DNA of 64,000 bases from Phocoena phocoena. Lineage: Eukaryota; Chordata; Mammalia; Artiodactyla; Phocoenidae. Shown piece by piece: positions 40,310 through 53,116 of the stretch. The position numbers and the translations under genes are program-made. The stretch spans positions 133,652,263 through 133,716,262 of the forward strand of contig NC_089221.1 of assembly GCF_963924675.1 (NCBI RefSeq). The letters are read 5' to 3'. The notes below the pieces were generated by a model. The model ran no database searches. It saw only the letters and a list, made by a program, of their open reading frames with translations, and was not told the DNA's origin. Each line of letters begins with the position of its first letter. The stretch's first letter is position 1.

Positions 40310-40901
40310 TTTTTTTTTTTTTTTGCAGAATATTTGTTATTTTTATGTTTTCTCTTTTTTTTAACATCTTTATTGGAGTATAATTGCTTTACAATGTTGT
40401 GTTAGTTTCTGCTGTATAACAAAGTGAATCAGCTATACATATACATATATCCCTATATCCCCTCCCTCTTGCGTCTCCCTCCCACCCTCCCTATCCCACC
40501 CCTCTAGGTGGTCACAAAGCACCGAGCTGATCTCCCTATGCTATGCGGCTGCTTCCCACTAGCTATCTGTTTTACGTTTGGTAGTGTATATATGTCATGC
40601 CACTCTCTCACTTCGTCCCAGCTTACCCCCTCCCCCTCCCCGTGTCCTTAAGTCCACTCCCTACGTCTGTGTCTTTATTCCTGTTCTGCCCCTAGGTTCT
40701 TCAGAATCTTTTTTCTTTTTTTTTTAGATTCCATATATATGTGTTAGCATACGGTATTTGTTTTTCTCTTTCTGACTTACTTCACTCTGTATGACAGACT
40801 CAAGGTCCATCCACCTCACTACAAATAACTCAATTTCGTTTCTTTTTATGGCTGAGTAATATTCCATTGTATATATGTGCCACCTCTTCTTTATCCATTC
40901 A
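40310..40901 (-). mobile_element. 5'-truncated L1 with short 3' transduction
   Basis: About 590 bp. On the minus strand: L1 3' end, a first A run of 8, about 31 nt of non-L1 sequence, and a second A run of about 17. Target-site duplication tagcagacaccatctt at 40294-40309 and 40902-40917. Confidence 0.9.
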
Positions 40902-41068
40902 TAGCAGACACCATCTTAACCAAGCATGAAAGGTTAATATCACCAGAAATAAGGTATATTCATGTATCCCTTGATATGTATGCATAATGCAAAATGCATA
41001 ATCTCAATCTAATCATGAGAATATATCAGATAAACCCAAATCACATGGCATTCAAAAATGAACAATGC

Positions 41069-41327
41069 GGGCTTCCCTGGTGACGCAGTGCGTAATAATC
41101 TGCCTGCTGGGCTTCCCTGGTGGCGCAGTGGTTGGGAGTCCGCCTGCCGATGCAGGGGACATGGGTTCGTGCCCCGGTCCGGGAAGATCCCACATGCCGC
41201 GGAGCGGCTGGGCCCGTGAGCCATGGCCTCTGAGCCTGCGCGTCCAGAGCTTGTGCTCCGCGACGGGAGAGGCCACAACAGTGAGAGGCCCACATACTGC
41301 AAAAAAAAAAAAAAAAAAAAAAAAAAA
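41069..41327 (+). mobile_element. Composite SINE: 40-bp SINE head fused to a full SINE
   Basis: 41069-41108 is the head of one SINE (ends ataatctgcctgct). 41109-41327 is a complete SINE with a 27-nt A tail. The 8-bp duplication aacaatgc at 41061-41068 and 41326-41333 flanks the pair, not the inner copy, which suggests insertion as one unit. Confidence 0.85.
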
Positions 41328-41686
41328 CAATGCTTTTCAAAAGCATCCAGATCATAAAAGACAAAGAGATACTGAAATCTGTTAGAGATTGGAAAAGGCT
41401 AAGGAGACGTGACAACTCAGTGCAATGTGGGATTCTGGATTGAACCCTAAAATGGAAAAAAAAAATGGTGAAATTTGAATAAGGTCTGTCATTTAGTTCA
41501 TAGAATTGTACCAATGTTAGTTTCCTACTTTAGGTAACTTATGTAAGAGGTTAACATTGGAGAAACTGGGTCAGGAATATGCAGGAAGTCTGCAGTTTTC
41601 ACAGCTTTTCTGTAAGTCAGAAATTATTTCAAAATAAAAAGGATTTTTTTTTTTTAATGGACAAGGTGGTTTTTTAAAAAGGGACT

Positions 41687-42007
41687 GGGACTTCCCTGGT
41701 GGTGCAGTGGTTAAGAATCCGCCTGCCAATGCAGGGGACATGGGTTCGATCCCTGTTCCAGGAAGATCCCACATGCCACAGAGCAACTAAGCCTGTGCGC
41801 TGCAACTACTGAAGCCCGCATGCCTAGTAACAAGAGAAGCCACCGCAACAAGAGAAGCCACCGCAATGAGAAGCCTGTGCACCACAGCAAAATGTAGCCC
41901 CCCCACTCACCCCAACTAGAAAATGCCCACACAGCAACAAAGACCCAATGCAGCCAAAAAAATAAATAAGTTTAAAATAAATTAAATAAAAGAAAAAAGA
42001 AAGAAAG
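41687..42007 (+). mobile_element. tRNA-derived SINE (CHR-2-like) with internal tandem repeat
   Basis: Sense, about 320 bp, head gggacttccctggtggtgca. An 18-bp unit, aacaagagaagccaccgc, occurs twice in a row at 41829-41864. Target-site duplication aaaaagggact at 41676-41686 and 42008-42018. Confidence 0.88.
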
Positions 42008-43822
42008 AAAAAGGGACTAAGAACTAGGACTTTAGCATCAGAAAGACCTTGGGGTCCCAGTCCTGGCCCCGCCACTTAACTAGCTAGGTGATCTTGGGTG
42101 AGTTGCTTATCTTACACTGCAAGCCTGTAGTACAATGGAGGAAATATCAGAATCCACCTCATAGACTTGTTGAAAGGGTGAAATGAGATACTGCCAGGAA
42201 AGAGCTTTGCCTAGTTCCTTGCCCTTAATGAAAATAGCTTATGAAAAAAGAGAGGAACATAGAAATTTTGACCTACAAATGAGGTGCTCTCAGGGTAGAT
42301 TCTCAGAAGCATTTCCAAGAGAACTTGACCCAACTGCCCACCAAAGTACTGGGTCACTGACTTTGAGAGACTATGGTATAGCACAAGTTCTTCTGGGAGA
42401 TCTACTTTAAGAAATATTTTTCTTTGCCAAATGTTAGTAGTGATTATCTCCAAGAGGTGGGATTTTTGTTTTTATCTTCTTTGTTTATCTGTATCTTCTA
42501 GTTTTCCAGTAATGAATGAGCATATCTTATGGAAAAACTGGTTTTGGGTTGTGTGTGGGTATCTATGGCCTCTTCCCAGCCCTTGAAAGGCACTGAATGT
42601 TCTTTTAGCTGTGAACAAAATCAAAACAAACAGTGAAAGCCTGTGTTTGTCAGGTGAGGGCAACATCCTCCAGGAGAGTAGCCACTTCCCATGAAGCCCA
42701 TGAAGAGGAGAGCCCAAGGATGCTCTCTCCTGTAGGGTCAGGAGGCCCCCACTGCCTTGGCTGAGAAGCCTTCTGCCTCTTCTGAGAAACAAAGCAAGGG
42801 ATATGCTCCCCTCAGCCCTTCCCTCCACCTTAGAAGCTCCGTCCTGAGATAGGGGAGGGGGTGGCTTGATGCCCAGTTGGGAGGGTTGCGGAGATTTCAT
42901 CGGTCGGTGGCCCTAATCATACGCAGCTGAGCAAGTAGATTCTCGGAGGGATCTGATGCCGAAGTTGAGAGCTGGCAGCCTGCAGGCTGTGTTTTGTTTA
43001 GGCTGTGAAGCATATTTGAAATTTGGAGGCAACACTTAACACTTGGAAGAATTCGAATAAAACTGCAGAAGCTCTGGCAACCTCAGACCAGCCTTCCCAG
43101 ATAGCAGCAATTGCCTAGAAATGACTAGACTTTCCCATCGGCTGGGCTGGGCTCTCTTGGGTTTGCCGCAGGCCCTGTGGCACGACTCCTTCATGGGATG
43201 ACCTACCAGGCCTTGCTGTGCCTGAGTTTGAGACCCCTATTCTCCTGGCCCGCCTGGACCACAGAGCTGGTTTAACGGCCAAGTGCGGCTGACACTCAAG
43301 TTTTCCGGTTCCCGTGGAAAAGCCCTTTCCACTACTTCACAGAAGTTGCCCGTTTGGGTGTTTTGTTTCCCCAGTGCTGCTTCTCTGTGTTGCCCCCCAG
43401 TAAACCGGCTTTAGTATAGAGAGCTGACATCCTCTCAGAATGGACCACCCCTGTGGCCTTCTAAACCTCTGTGCCTTGATGCACTGAGCCCTGCATCCCT
43501 CAGGCAAGTGCCCTCTTCTGATTGAAAGGCTGGAAGTACACGGCTGATGCAAAACACAGTTTGCATTACATAATAAAAACTCCTGGGGCATGGCGGAAGA
43601 AGTGGACCTACATTTCCAGCACCCTCATATCAGCGGAGTTGAGCACTCTCTCCTTCAGTCTCTGATGCCCATCTGTGAGACCGTTAAACTCACAGAACAT
43701 TGGAACAGAAATTGTTCCATCCCAGTTTCTCATCTTGTAGCTCTCTTCATGGTAACAGGGCACCTCCGTGTGCTAAGGGACTCAGTGATCTTAGAAATAA
43801 AATCATGCACATTCATTGCATT

Positions 43823-43856
43823 TATTTATTTACTTATTTACTTACTTACTTACCCA
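43823..43856 (+). repeat. Short (TTAT/TTAC)n tandem repeat
   Basis: tatttatttacttatttact followed by tacttacttaccca; 4-bp units with a drift from TTAT to TTAC. Confidence 0.8.
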
Positions 43857-45741
43857 CCTAAGTGAATAGGAACAAAAATGCCGTCCAGCTAGCTAGGCCC
43901 CAAGAGATGGAAGCAGACAGCTGATTCTGTATTTCCACCCTTCATTTCCTTCAAGGTGCACAGTGACTGGAAACTTATTCTTCAAGCTACCATTCCAGAA
44001 TTGCAATCCAGATTTTGGCCTTCTTTCAAGGGTTGGCAAGATCTGCCATCACTAAGCCCCGTTCCGACATAGTAACAAATCATCAGATGGCGTGAAGTAG
44101 CCGCTCCACCTTTATCTGGCAGTGGCTCTCCAATTTGCCACGGACAGCTCAGCCCGGGGCTCCCTCCTCCCCCTGCTTGTCTCACTTACCTGCAGCCAGT
44201 TAAGGTTGCTTTGATGCAGTATTTTGCCCCCGATTTACAGCCACAGAATCTGAGTTTCAGAGAGACGAAGCTCCAAGATTGGAAGCGTGGTCTGGGCCTA
44301 CCACACTCTGGACCCCAACCAGAGTCAGAGGGTTCTTGTGGCTGATGAAAATAAAATTGAATCTCTGGTGTGAGGCCACCTCCTATGACTGTAGACAACT
44401 GGGCTCCAAGGCCCAGCTCTTACAGCTGGCCCTCTGACCATCCCACCTCCTGGCCACACTCTGGGGAACTGCCTTTGCCGACGTTCTTTTAGCTTTTATG
44501 TTGTAAAGCCATCTTTACTTTTCAAAGGGCTTTCTTAGTCATTGCTTCTTTATTCCACGCAGCTGTGTCACAGGGGCCAAACACATGTGACTTGGAGTCA
44601 CAAGACCTGGGATCACATCCTAAGCCCTGTTCTGTATTCACTCTATGACCCAGAGCGAGCTCCTTCATCCTCTGAGCCTCGGTTTTCCCCTCTATGAAAC
44701 AGGGGCAGTCATACCCATCTCAAAAGAAGGCTTAACCACTACAGTATAGGAGTGTCCTAGAGCATCACAGAGATGCTTTCTGCACAGGACTGTGCTTTGA
44801 TTCTCTTTGATAGCAATACAGCAAGGAACTAAAGCCAGCCCAAAGAATTTTATCCTTTTTACTTCCTCCAAGTGCAGTGACCTGCTCTGTCCAGATATTA
44901 TCCACTCTGCTCCTGTTCTCTGCCTGAAGGTTGGATTCCAAATGACCAGGGCCCACAGCTCATGCACGTCCTTCGTCCATAGCTTGCAGCCAAACCTTTG
45001 CCAACATGTGTAACCAAACCCTGTGTGACTGAGGGGCACAGGAGGAGTCCAGATGAGGGAACGTTCTGCCCCCAGCTGTTTTTTAAATTTCTATAGTATA
45101 CAACTGTTAAGAATGTGAACTTTGGAGCCCAGCTTCCTGGATTTGAAGCCAAGTTACTGCACTTCTTAAAGCCTAGTTTCTATATGTATACAGTAAGAAC
45201 AGCCATCGTGCTGACCTTTTAGGGGTTTTTGAGCATGAAGTGAGTTAACACATGTAAAGTGCTTAGAATACTGCTTGGCATGTATTAGACTGAACCATAA
45301 AAAATTACTAACATTGAATGGTGTTTGACCTAAAAAACAGTAGTTTCACATGGTCCAACCTAATTGTAAGTACTTAGTAGGTGGTAGCTCTTTTGATTGC
45401 TTTCTGCAAGGTGGAGATAGCCTCTGGTGATGGATGGATGTTCACAACTTTCTTTTACTTTACTTGCAACTCAAAGGGACAAGCTTTTTCCTTACTAACC
45501 TAGAAACTGGAGAGCAAGTAGTCATGCTTTTCTACCCAGGGGGGTGCAGACAAGGGATTTGCTCATGGTCTGTGGTCCCCTTCTGTGGGCAGGCATGCAG
45601 CCTCCCTGGGCATGGTCTGGTACTTCCTTCACTCAGAAGAAGGGAACGTCGCATACTACTGTAGGCGGTCCTAGTCCCATGCTGGCCGTTATAAAGTTGT
45701 CTGAGGGGCCCTCGCCTGCATGAAAGGCATCTGTCAGATAA

Positions 45742-47010
<1,269 letters not shown>

Positions 47011-48223
47011 TAGAAGAGTGTTCCCCAAATCAGAAAAGCAAGAAGCCTGGAGTTACAGAGGCAGCAGTGAAATCCAGGCAGAAACAACTGCAAGTATATT
47101 CATCTTTATTTGTTCACAACTAGCAGGGATGAGGGTGAGCGCAGACCTGGTGGGGCTGGATTCTGGGCAGGAACAGCCTGGGGAGGACTTTATGAGGCAA
47201 GCAGGGAAATAGGCCTGTGGGTCTCCTTGTTTCGGCGTCCCATCTCCTCCTGTTCTCGGTGGATTCATTGGGGTATCATCCTGCGATTCTGGGATTTTGT
47301 GCTCTGTGAAGATGAGGGATTTGCAGATAGGAAGCAGTTGGGAAGGTGGAGCTTTGAAGGAAAGCCCAGATGGCCGGAGTTAGAGCTGAGAGGTCTCCTC
47401 CTGTCTCTTTGCTGCTTTGCTCACAGTGCCAGTCCTGACACCAACAAAGCTTCCCAGGTGGTGCCTGTTCTGGACCTTCAGTCCTTTGCCGTTCGTTAAA
47501 CAGACATTCCTTAGGCCCCCACTGTAGGCCAGATGCTGGGCAGGTTCTCCATGCTGGGGATTTAGCAGAGGTTGAAGCAGACGCATCTCCACCCTCCTCC
47601 AGCTCCATTTCCACACCCGGGGTGGGCACTGGGGGACACCCTTCACAAAGTCTTACCATCACCATGACATATGTAGGAGATCGTTTCTTACCCTGTGGGT
47701 TTGTGTGGGAGAACGCCACAGAAAGGGTGCAATAGCTCAACAACAACGGCAAAAAAGCCAAGATTTTTTTGTGTGTGATGGATGAAAAATGGCCACCTTT
47801 GACCCCATTTTCACAAAATAAGCACAGAGGGACTTAGAAGAAGAAGTGACTGGATAAATATAGCATGGTTAGAAAAGGTGCTTCTCTAGGTCGGGAGCCC
47901 TAGATTGGGAAGTGTGAGGAACCAAGATGAGTGCCTTTCACTTGGGCCTGAATGTGGGGCTTAGAACGTCTTAGGATGATGCTGAGAGAGTACAGGTGTC
48001 TTCTCCAGAGCAGCCAGTCTGGTCAAGGCAACTCTCTCAAATCAGGGAACCTTTACAGACAGCACTGTAGACAGTCGCAGTCATGGCATGAATTAACAGT
48101 CACTCACAAAGTAACTCCCTTTGCAATACTTTTTCAAACCTTGCTGATTATACCAAGGAGCAAGTCTTATGTTGGTGCTAATATGTCTTTAATACCTTTC
48201 CAACGACTGCTAATCTCCCTTTT

Positions 48224-48431
48224 TTTTTTTTTTTTTTTTTGCGGTACACGGGCCTCTTACTCTTGTGGCCTCTCCCGTTGCGGAGCACAGGCTCCGGACG
48301 CGCAGGCCCAGCGGCCATGGCTCACGGGCCCAGCCGCTCCGCGGCACGTGGGATCCTCCCGGACCGGGGCACGAACCCATATCCCCTGCATCGGCAGGCG
48401 GACTCTCAACCACTGAGCCACCAGGGAAGCC
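48224..48431 (-). mobile_element. tRNA-derived SINE (cetacean CHR/CHR-1 type)
   Basis: Antisense, full length. Exact 14-bp target-site duplication ctaatctccctttt at 48210-48223 and 48432-48445, so it is a recent insertion. It lies about 790 bp downstream of the FNDC9 stop codon, in the same orientation as FNDC9. Confidence 0.93.
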
Positions 48432-48882
48432 CTAATCTCCCTTTTGATCAGAGATGAGAGAGCAGGCCCTGAGCTCAGAGTCCTTAGTAGGCAATAGTAT
48501 CCAAGTCAAATTTAGTATTGTTTTGTTTTCATTCTATTTATTATGTATCTTCCCTTCTATTTATAGCAGGAGGGTGCTGGTTTTTCATTTGGGGAGTAGC
48601 ATAAGACTATGTTTTAAAATAAGTTTAAAAAATGAGTCAATTTAAAGAAAAGGTATTGTTAATAATCGTAAAGATAGTCTGTGGTTTAAAAAAAGGTGAA
48701 GATGGGGTACAAAGTGGTGTGCGATTGGCTGAAAGTTGGAAAACACTCTAGAGCAAGGCTTCTCACATCTTTCCAAAATAATCCCCCTCAACAGCAGAGG
48801 AGACTGGACGTTTGCCTCAGCTGACTGAAAGCATAACTCAAGAGCCCATCTTCAACTCAAAAATTTCCTGAAAGTTTTGTAC

Positions 48883-48888
48883 TTTATT
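48883..48888 (-). other. FNDC9: Candidate FNDC9 polyadenylation signal
   Basis: AATAAA on the minus strand, about 330 nt after the FNDC9 stop codon. It is the first exact AATAAA I see downstream on this strand. A second candidate occurs near 48538. Cleavage cannot be confirmed from sequence. Confidence 0.35.
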
Positions 48889-49217
48889 TAAGTCATGAGA
48901 TTTCACTTTCTATACCATAATATATTCATGGTTGTTTTAATATTGAAATAAATGCTTTTAATTCCTAACTGAGACACCCTACCCTTAACGGACACTCCTA
49001 AGAGATTCCGTGTTCCTCCCTTTGCACACCAGGGGGTTATATGTTTTCCAGCTAGAGAAGCTTTGCCAAAGGGCATTCATCCAACCAGGTGGTCCATGTG
49101 TCAGAGCTCTGACATTTGAGGGGAGGCGAATGGGTAGTCTACAGATGCGATTTTACCGGAGACCTGCTGCGTGGAGGGCTATAAGCTACCTGATGTGGGC
49201 TGCCTCCCCTCCACCTC

Positions 49218-49901
49218 TCACTCCCCAAAATGAGGCAGTGCGGCAGGATGAACACCGCCCTCCCTCTTCAGGGCACCCACGTTGGGGGCATCCTGTTCCT
49301 CCGCTGCGGCTGCGGCTTCTGGTTCCGCGTCAGCTCCGGAGTTCTTGCGTGGCACTTCCACCAGGGGGAGCCCCTGCAGGTCTTCCTCCCCCTGACCCAG
49401 ACCCGGGGCCTCCTCTGGCCATCTTACCAGGCCGTTGGCTTCCTCCATGAGGCCGGCTCTGTAGGACCATCGAGGCTCATGGCAACGGATACACCAGAAC
49501 TGGAGGCAGATGAAGGCTAAGACTGCTGTGAAGCAGGCCAGCAGAATGGCCATCAGCACCCAAAGGGAGATCTGGGGGTCCACCAGGGAACTTCCCGCAG
49601 CCAGTGGACTCTTATCCAGGGTGTGGAACATGGTGCAGTAGTGCCTGTAGGGGAAGAGGATCTTCTTGCAGCTGATGCACAGGAAGTAGAGAGTGGAAGG
49701 GGTGAGGTGTTCCAGCACCACGGAGCTGATTGTTCGAGGCACCTTCTCCTCGTGGTGGAAGCTGTAGCGAAGATAGCCAGAGAAGATGCTGTTCCAATTG
49801 GGCCTATACATAATATGGTAATAGTCCTCCAGGCAGGGCTCCGAGGACGACCAGGAAATGATGGCTCCCGTATAAGAAACGTTCCCAACCTCGATGTTCA
49901 T
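49218..49901 (-). CDS. FNDC9: FNDC9, fibronectin type III domain-containing protein 9
   Basis: Single coding exon, 227 codons plus stop, from ATG at 49901-49899; human FNDC9 is about 224 residues as I recall. An FNIII-like beta domain spans roughly residues 1-95 (start MNIEVGNVSYTGAIISW). A hydrophobic helix at about 112-137 (LWVLMAILLACFTAVLAF) is followed by a basic, Cys-containing stretch CIRCHEPRWSYR. The tail (about 150-227) is acidic and has a run of five Ala at 196-200. No N-terminal signal peptide is evident, so it is probably a single-pass membrane protein with the FNIII domain N-terminal. Its function is not established. It lies antisense in the CYFIP2 intron between W16 and W17, the arrangement known in other mammals. 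The ATG is supported by a 3' splice site 7 nt upstream. Confidence 0.95.
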   Translation of the reverse strand: MNIEVGNVSYTGAIISWSSSEPCLEDYYHIMYRPNWNSIFSGYLRYSFHHEEKVPRTISSVVLEHLTPSTLYFLCISCKKILFPYRHYCTMFHTLDKSPLAAGSSLVDPQISLWVLMAILLACFTAVLAFICLQFWCIRCHEPRWSYRAGLMEEANGLVRWPEEAPGLGQGEEDLQGLPLVEVPRKNSGADAEPEAAAAAEEQDAPNVGALKREGGVHPAALPHFGE

Positions 49902-49908
49902 CTCGATT

Positions 49909-49920
49909 CTGAAACCAGAA
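49909..49920 (-). other. FNDC9: FNDC9 3' splice site before the coding exon
   Basis: On the minus strand the sequence reads ttctggtttcag|aatcgag and then ATG. This is a good acceptor with AG at 49910-49909. The exon would start at 49908, seven bases before the start codon. FNDC9 therefore has at least one upstream non-coding exon. Confidence 0.7.
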
Positions 49921-51932
49921 TCAAAGTGAAGAGTGTCATCTCCTCATTTAAGTGTTTATTTATGATAATCATAGCCACCATTCATTGAGCATTCGAGATG
50001 GGGACTAATATTGACGCCGATTTACAGACAAAGAGATGGAGGCCAAGAGGTGACAGTGCTCAGCTAGGCATAGCCGAGAAATGGCAGAACCACAGTTCAA
50101 ATCAGGGCTGTCTCATGCCAAAGCTGGGGGCCATTAGGCCCAAAAGAGTTGCACGCACATCCCCCAGCCTCATCCTGCCGTGGCTCAGATTCTTTAAATA
50201 CAACATTGTTCCCAAACCTTAAAAAAAGAAGGGGAAAAAAGGCAGTGAAAGGACAAATCAGCACAGCCTCAGAGTCCCCACGTGAGTCACCACGGGTCTG
50301 TGACCTCCAGGTCAGGCAGTTGTTTCACCTAAAATTTCCCTCTGGAACTCCTGTTTCTGCCCCAAGTGCTGTGAGCTCATTCATCTAGAACATTCTGGCC
50401 ACTGTGTTTTTAGCCTCCAAGTGCTGTTGCCCGTAGCCAGAGATTTGCATCATCACTCAGCGGCAGCTGATTTCTCCCCAAAGCCTCTGCTCATGTTTTG
50501 TCCATTCGTTAGCTTTTTTCAAAGCCGAATTACCCAGAAAATTAGTTTCACAACTAGGTCAAGATAATCAGCTCCAAATACCAGCATAACTGCTGCTGTT
50601 TGATACTGCTGGTTCTGTGACTGTTAATGATGGTAATAACCAGCAATAGCGAGCAGTTGCTATGTCACAGGTCACTAGAAGCTCAACATATAAGAGTAAA
50701 TATCCTTTGTTCATCACACCCTGTGAACTGGATTCCCATTCTACAAATGAGCAATCTGAGAGGAGCAATCAGCTAACAGGTACAAGACCCAAAGCCACGT
50801 AACCACTGGATTTACAAAGACAAGGCTGCCGGGTTTAGTCGTAGAAGGTTATTGCAAAATGAGGTGCTGGTACCAAGACTGAGTTGCCGTTTTTCCTGAC
50901 ACGTGAAATGAGCCCTCTTCAGATTGCCAGCCCTCTCGCTTTGCTAAAAGTGCGCCATCTTCAAGCTTTTTCATTTCTTTTTAATTCTATGTGTTTGAGA
51001 GATACTGTTCTCCTCTACTGAATTTCCCCTGAGCTAAAATTCAGAGACAGCCATAGTCAACCTGTGTATGTTTACGGATAGATCTCACCCAGCTCAGTTC
51101 TCTGCCCCTCCTCTTCCACACGAAATGCAGAAGGTTTCATTTCAGATTGCAATGACAGAGTAAAAAACAGTCGATCAGATTTTAACCTGAATTGGACATT
51201 AAGCCACACTGATTGCGATTACGAGCTGCTTTCTCTCCTCCCTGCTTCCCTCCAACCACCTGTGTTCGTGCCCGTGCTCCTAGAGGAAGTGAGCTACAGG
51301 AAGATGCCCAGCAGTGAATGATTTTTCAGGCCTTGTTTTTCTTCTCTATGGATGACAATGAACTAAAATGCTCAGGAAGGGGAGTTCCTTTCCGTTTGGC
51401 TAGAAATTTTCTTCCAGAAAAATGGGGGATGAAAGGGACAAGGCAGGTGTGCTCAGATCCCTCCAGCCAGAGTCTTTGCAGAACACATTGAGTATCTGCG
51501 CTCCCTCCATGGGTCTCCTTCTCATACACACCCGTCCACCCCGCCACACCCCTATAAATAGGGACCACAATGAAAAGAGCTTAATTCATTACTTACGATA
51601 CAGAGGCAATAGCCCTCATAAACCCTTCCATCAGGAGTGATCAGGAATGCTGTTTCTTGTCATGAATCTCTTCTGTTTGCCTCACATCTGTGCTGGCTGT
51701 CTTTGCAGACTGAGTTTTCTACAGCAGACATTTTGAAGAGCTTTCCGTCAAGATGCAGCATTCAGAGCTTTTACGACTAAATGTCTCCCATTATTTATTT
51801 TTCTTCCACTGCTTCTGTTTTTAAATCCCCCCTATTTTTAGCTGTTCGTATTACCATTGCCTGGCCCTCCTCCAGGCAGTGTGAAAGGAAAAGCCATTTC
51901 CATTTCCAAGAAGAGCCATTTGTGTCCCTTAC

Positions 51933-52060
51933 CTGATGCTCACAGTGGATCCGGTTAGAACGCAGCCCTCAGAGGCAGAGTGGACCAAAGCTGAAGGATG
52001 TTGCCTTCTCCCTCCTCCGCTCTGGGCTCTACTTGATGTCTCTCTCACCACTGTGTGAGT
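51933..52060 (-). other. FNDC9: Candidate FNDC9 5' non-coding exon (3' end at 51933)
   Basis: On the minus strand, gagcatcag|gtaagg forms a near-consensus donor with GT at 51932-51931. The 100 or so bases before it are moderately GC-rich and hold no recognised repeat. The 5' limit given here is a guess; I see no clear promoter element. A second candidate donor, gtatc|gtaagt, lies at 51597. Either could join the acceptor near 49909. Confidence 0.35.
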
Positions 52061-52664
52061 AATTCCACTGTCGCCCCCAACGCTCACATTATTCATTTCT
52101 TCAGATCAGTTTCATTCACCATGGCAACCAGCAGGCATTTGTACGCAGGATGTTTCAGGGACCAGTCTGGAAAGGCTTTTGCCCAGTGAGAGGAGCTCTC
52201 ATTCCTTTGGCCAAAAAAAAAAAAAAGGCAAACAGTCCCCTGCACACTGATCCTCAGGGTGGTACTAATTCTTAAAAGTCTCCTAAATTGGGTCTCTAAT
52301 AAGCTAGTTATCATTTTTTTCCCCATCTAGACCTTCTTTGGACAATGGTTGCAAATGCAAAGCTGCCGTTCTTGTTTTCCCACAAGTAAAATGGTAATTA
52401 CATCCTCATCCCCTCTCACCCCACTGCCACCCCACTTCCTTACCCACCTCTACACCCTCTTCTTTCTTTACTCTTGCCTCCTGTGGCATTACCTAGTTGT
52501 ATGCCACTGGTCAAGACACTTATTCTCTGGGCCTCAGTTCCATCATCTGTAAAGCTGATCGCTTGGGCTAGATCAGGATGTCAGGTAGAAAACATGAGTG
52601 CTACCCCCCTGCCCAGGCCTGAACGCATGTGAGGCTTGCTGAACCGCCAGGACACTCGTACTGA

Positions 52665-53116
52665 GTTGGTTTGAGCATTCCCCACCCCTACCCCTCACCA
52701 AATTCAGGTCCACCCAGAACCTCAGAATGTGACCTTAGTTGGAGGTAGGGACTTTGTGAATTTAATTAGGTAAGGATCTGGAAATGTTATCATCCTGTAT
52801 TTAGGGGGAGCCCTAAATCCAATGACTGGTGTCTTTATAAGAGAAAGGAGAGGGAGGTTCATACACAGAGAGATGCAAAGGGTAGGAGCCATGTGAAGAC
52901 AGAAGCAGAGATTGGAGTGATGCTGCCATAAGCCAAGGACTGCCAGGGACCTGCAGGAGCTGGAAGATGCAAGGAAGGATTCTCTTCTAGAGCCTTTGGA
53001 GGGAGCATGACCCTTCCAGCACCTTGATTTCAGGCCTCCAGAACTGTGAGAGATTCGAATGTTTGAAGCCACCATGTTTGTGGTAATTTGTTACAGCAGC
53101 CCTAGCTCCGATGGAT
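52665..53116 (+). mobile_element. MLT1/MaLR-like LTR, sense
   Basis: Typical ordered blocks: acctcagaatgtgaccttag, gactggtgtctttataagag, gcctccagaactgtgagaga, ttacagcagccctagct. The 5' limit is uncertain. Confidence 0.75.

Noticed and set aside
41052..41514. Open frames of 92-157 codons on the - strand (similar ones at 12630-12961, 27365-27712, 48210-48457)
   Set aside because: All are translations of the same SINE family, which is why they look alike; not genes.
43823..43856. Regular short repeats as a possible CRISPR-like array
   Set aside because: 4-bp microsatellite units without spacers in a mammalian intron.
45434..45664. Small + strand open frame upstream of exon W15
   Set aside because: No homology recognised, and it ends before the W15 acceptor with no splice context.
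51552..51561. CTATAAATAG as a TATA box or MEF2 site for FNDC9
   Set aside because: It lies downstream of both candidate 5' donors on the FNDC9 strand, and one motif alone is weak evidence.
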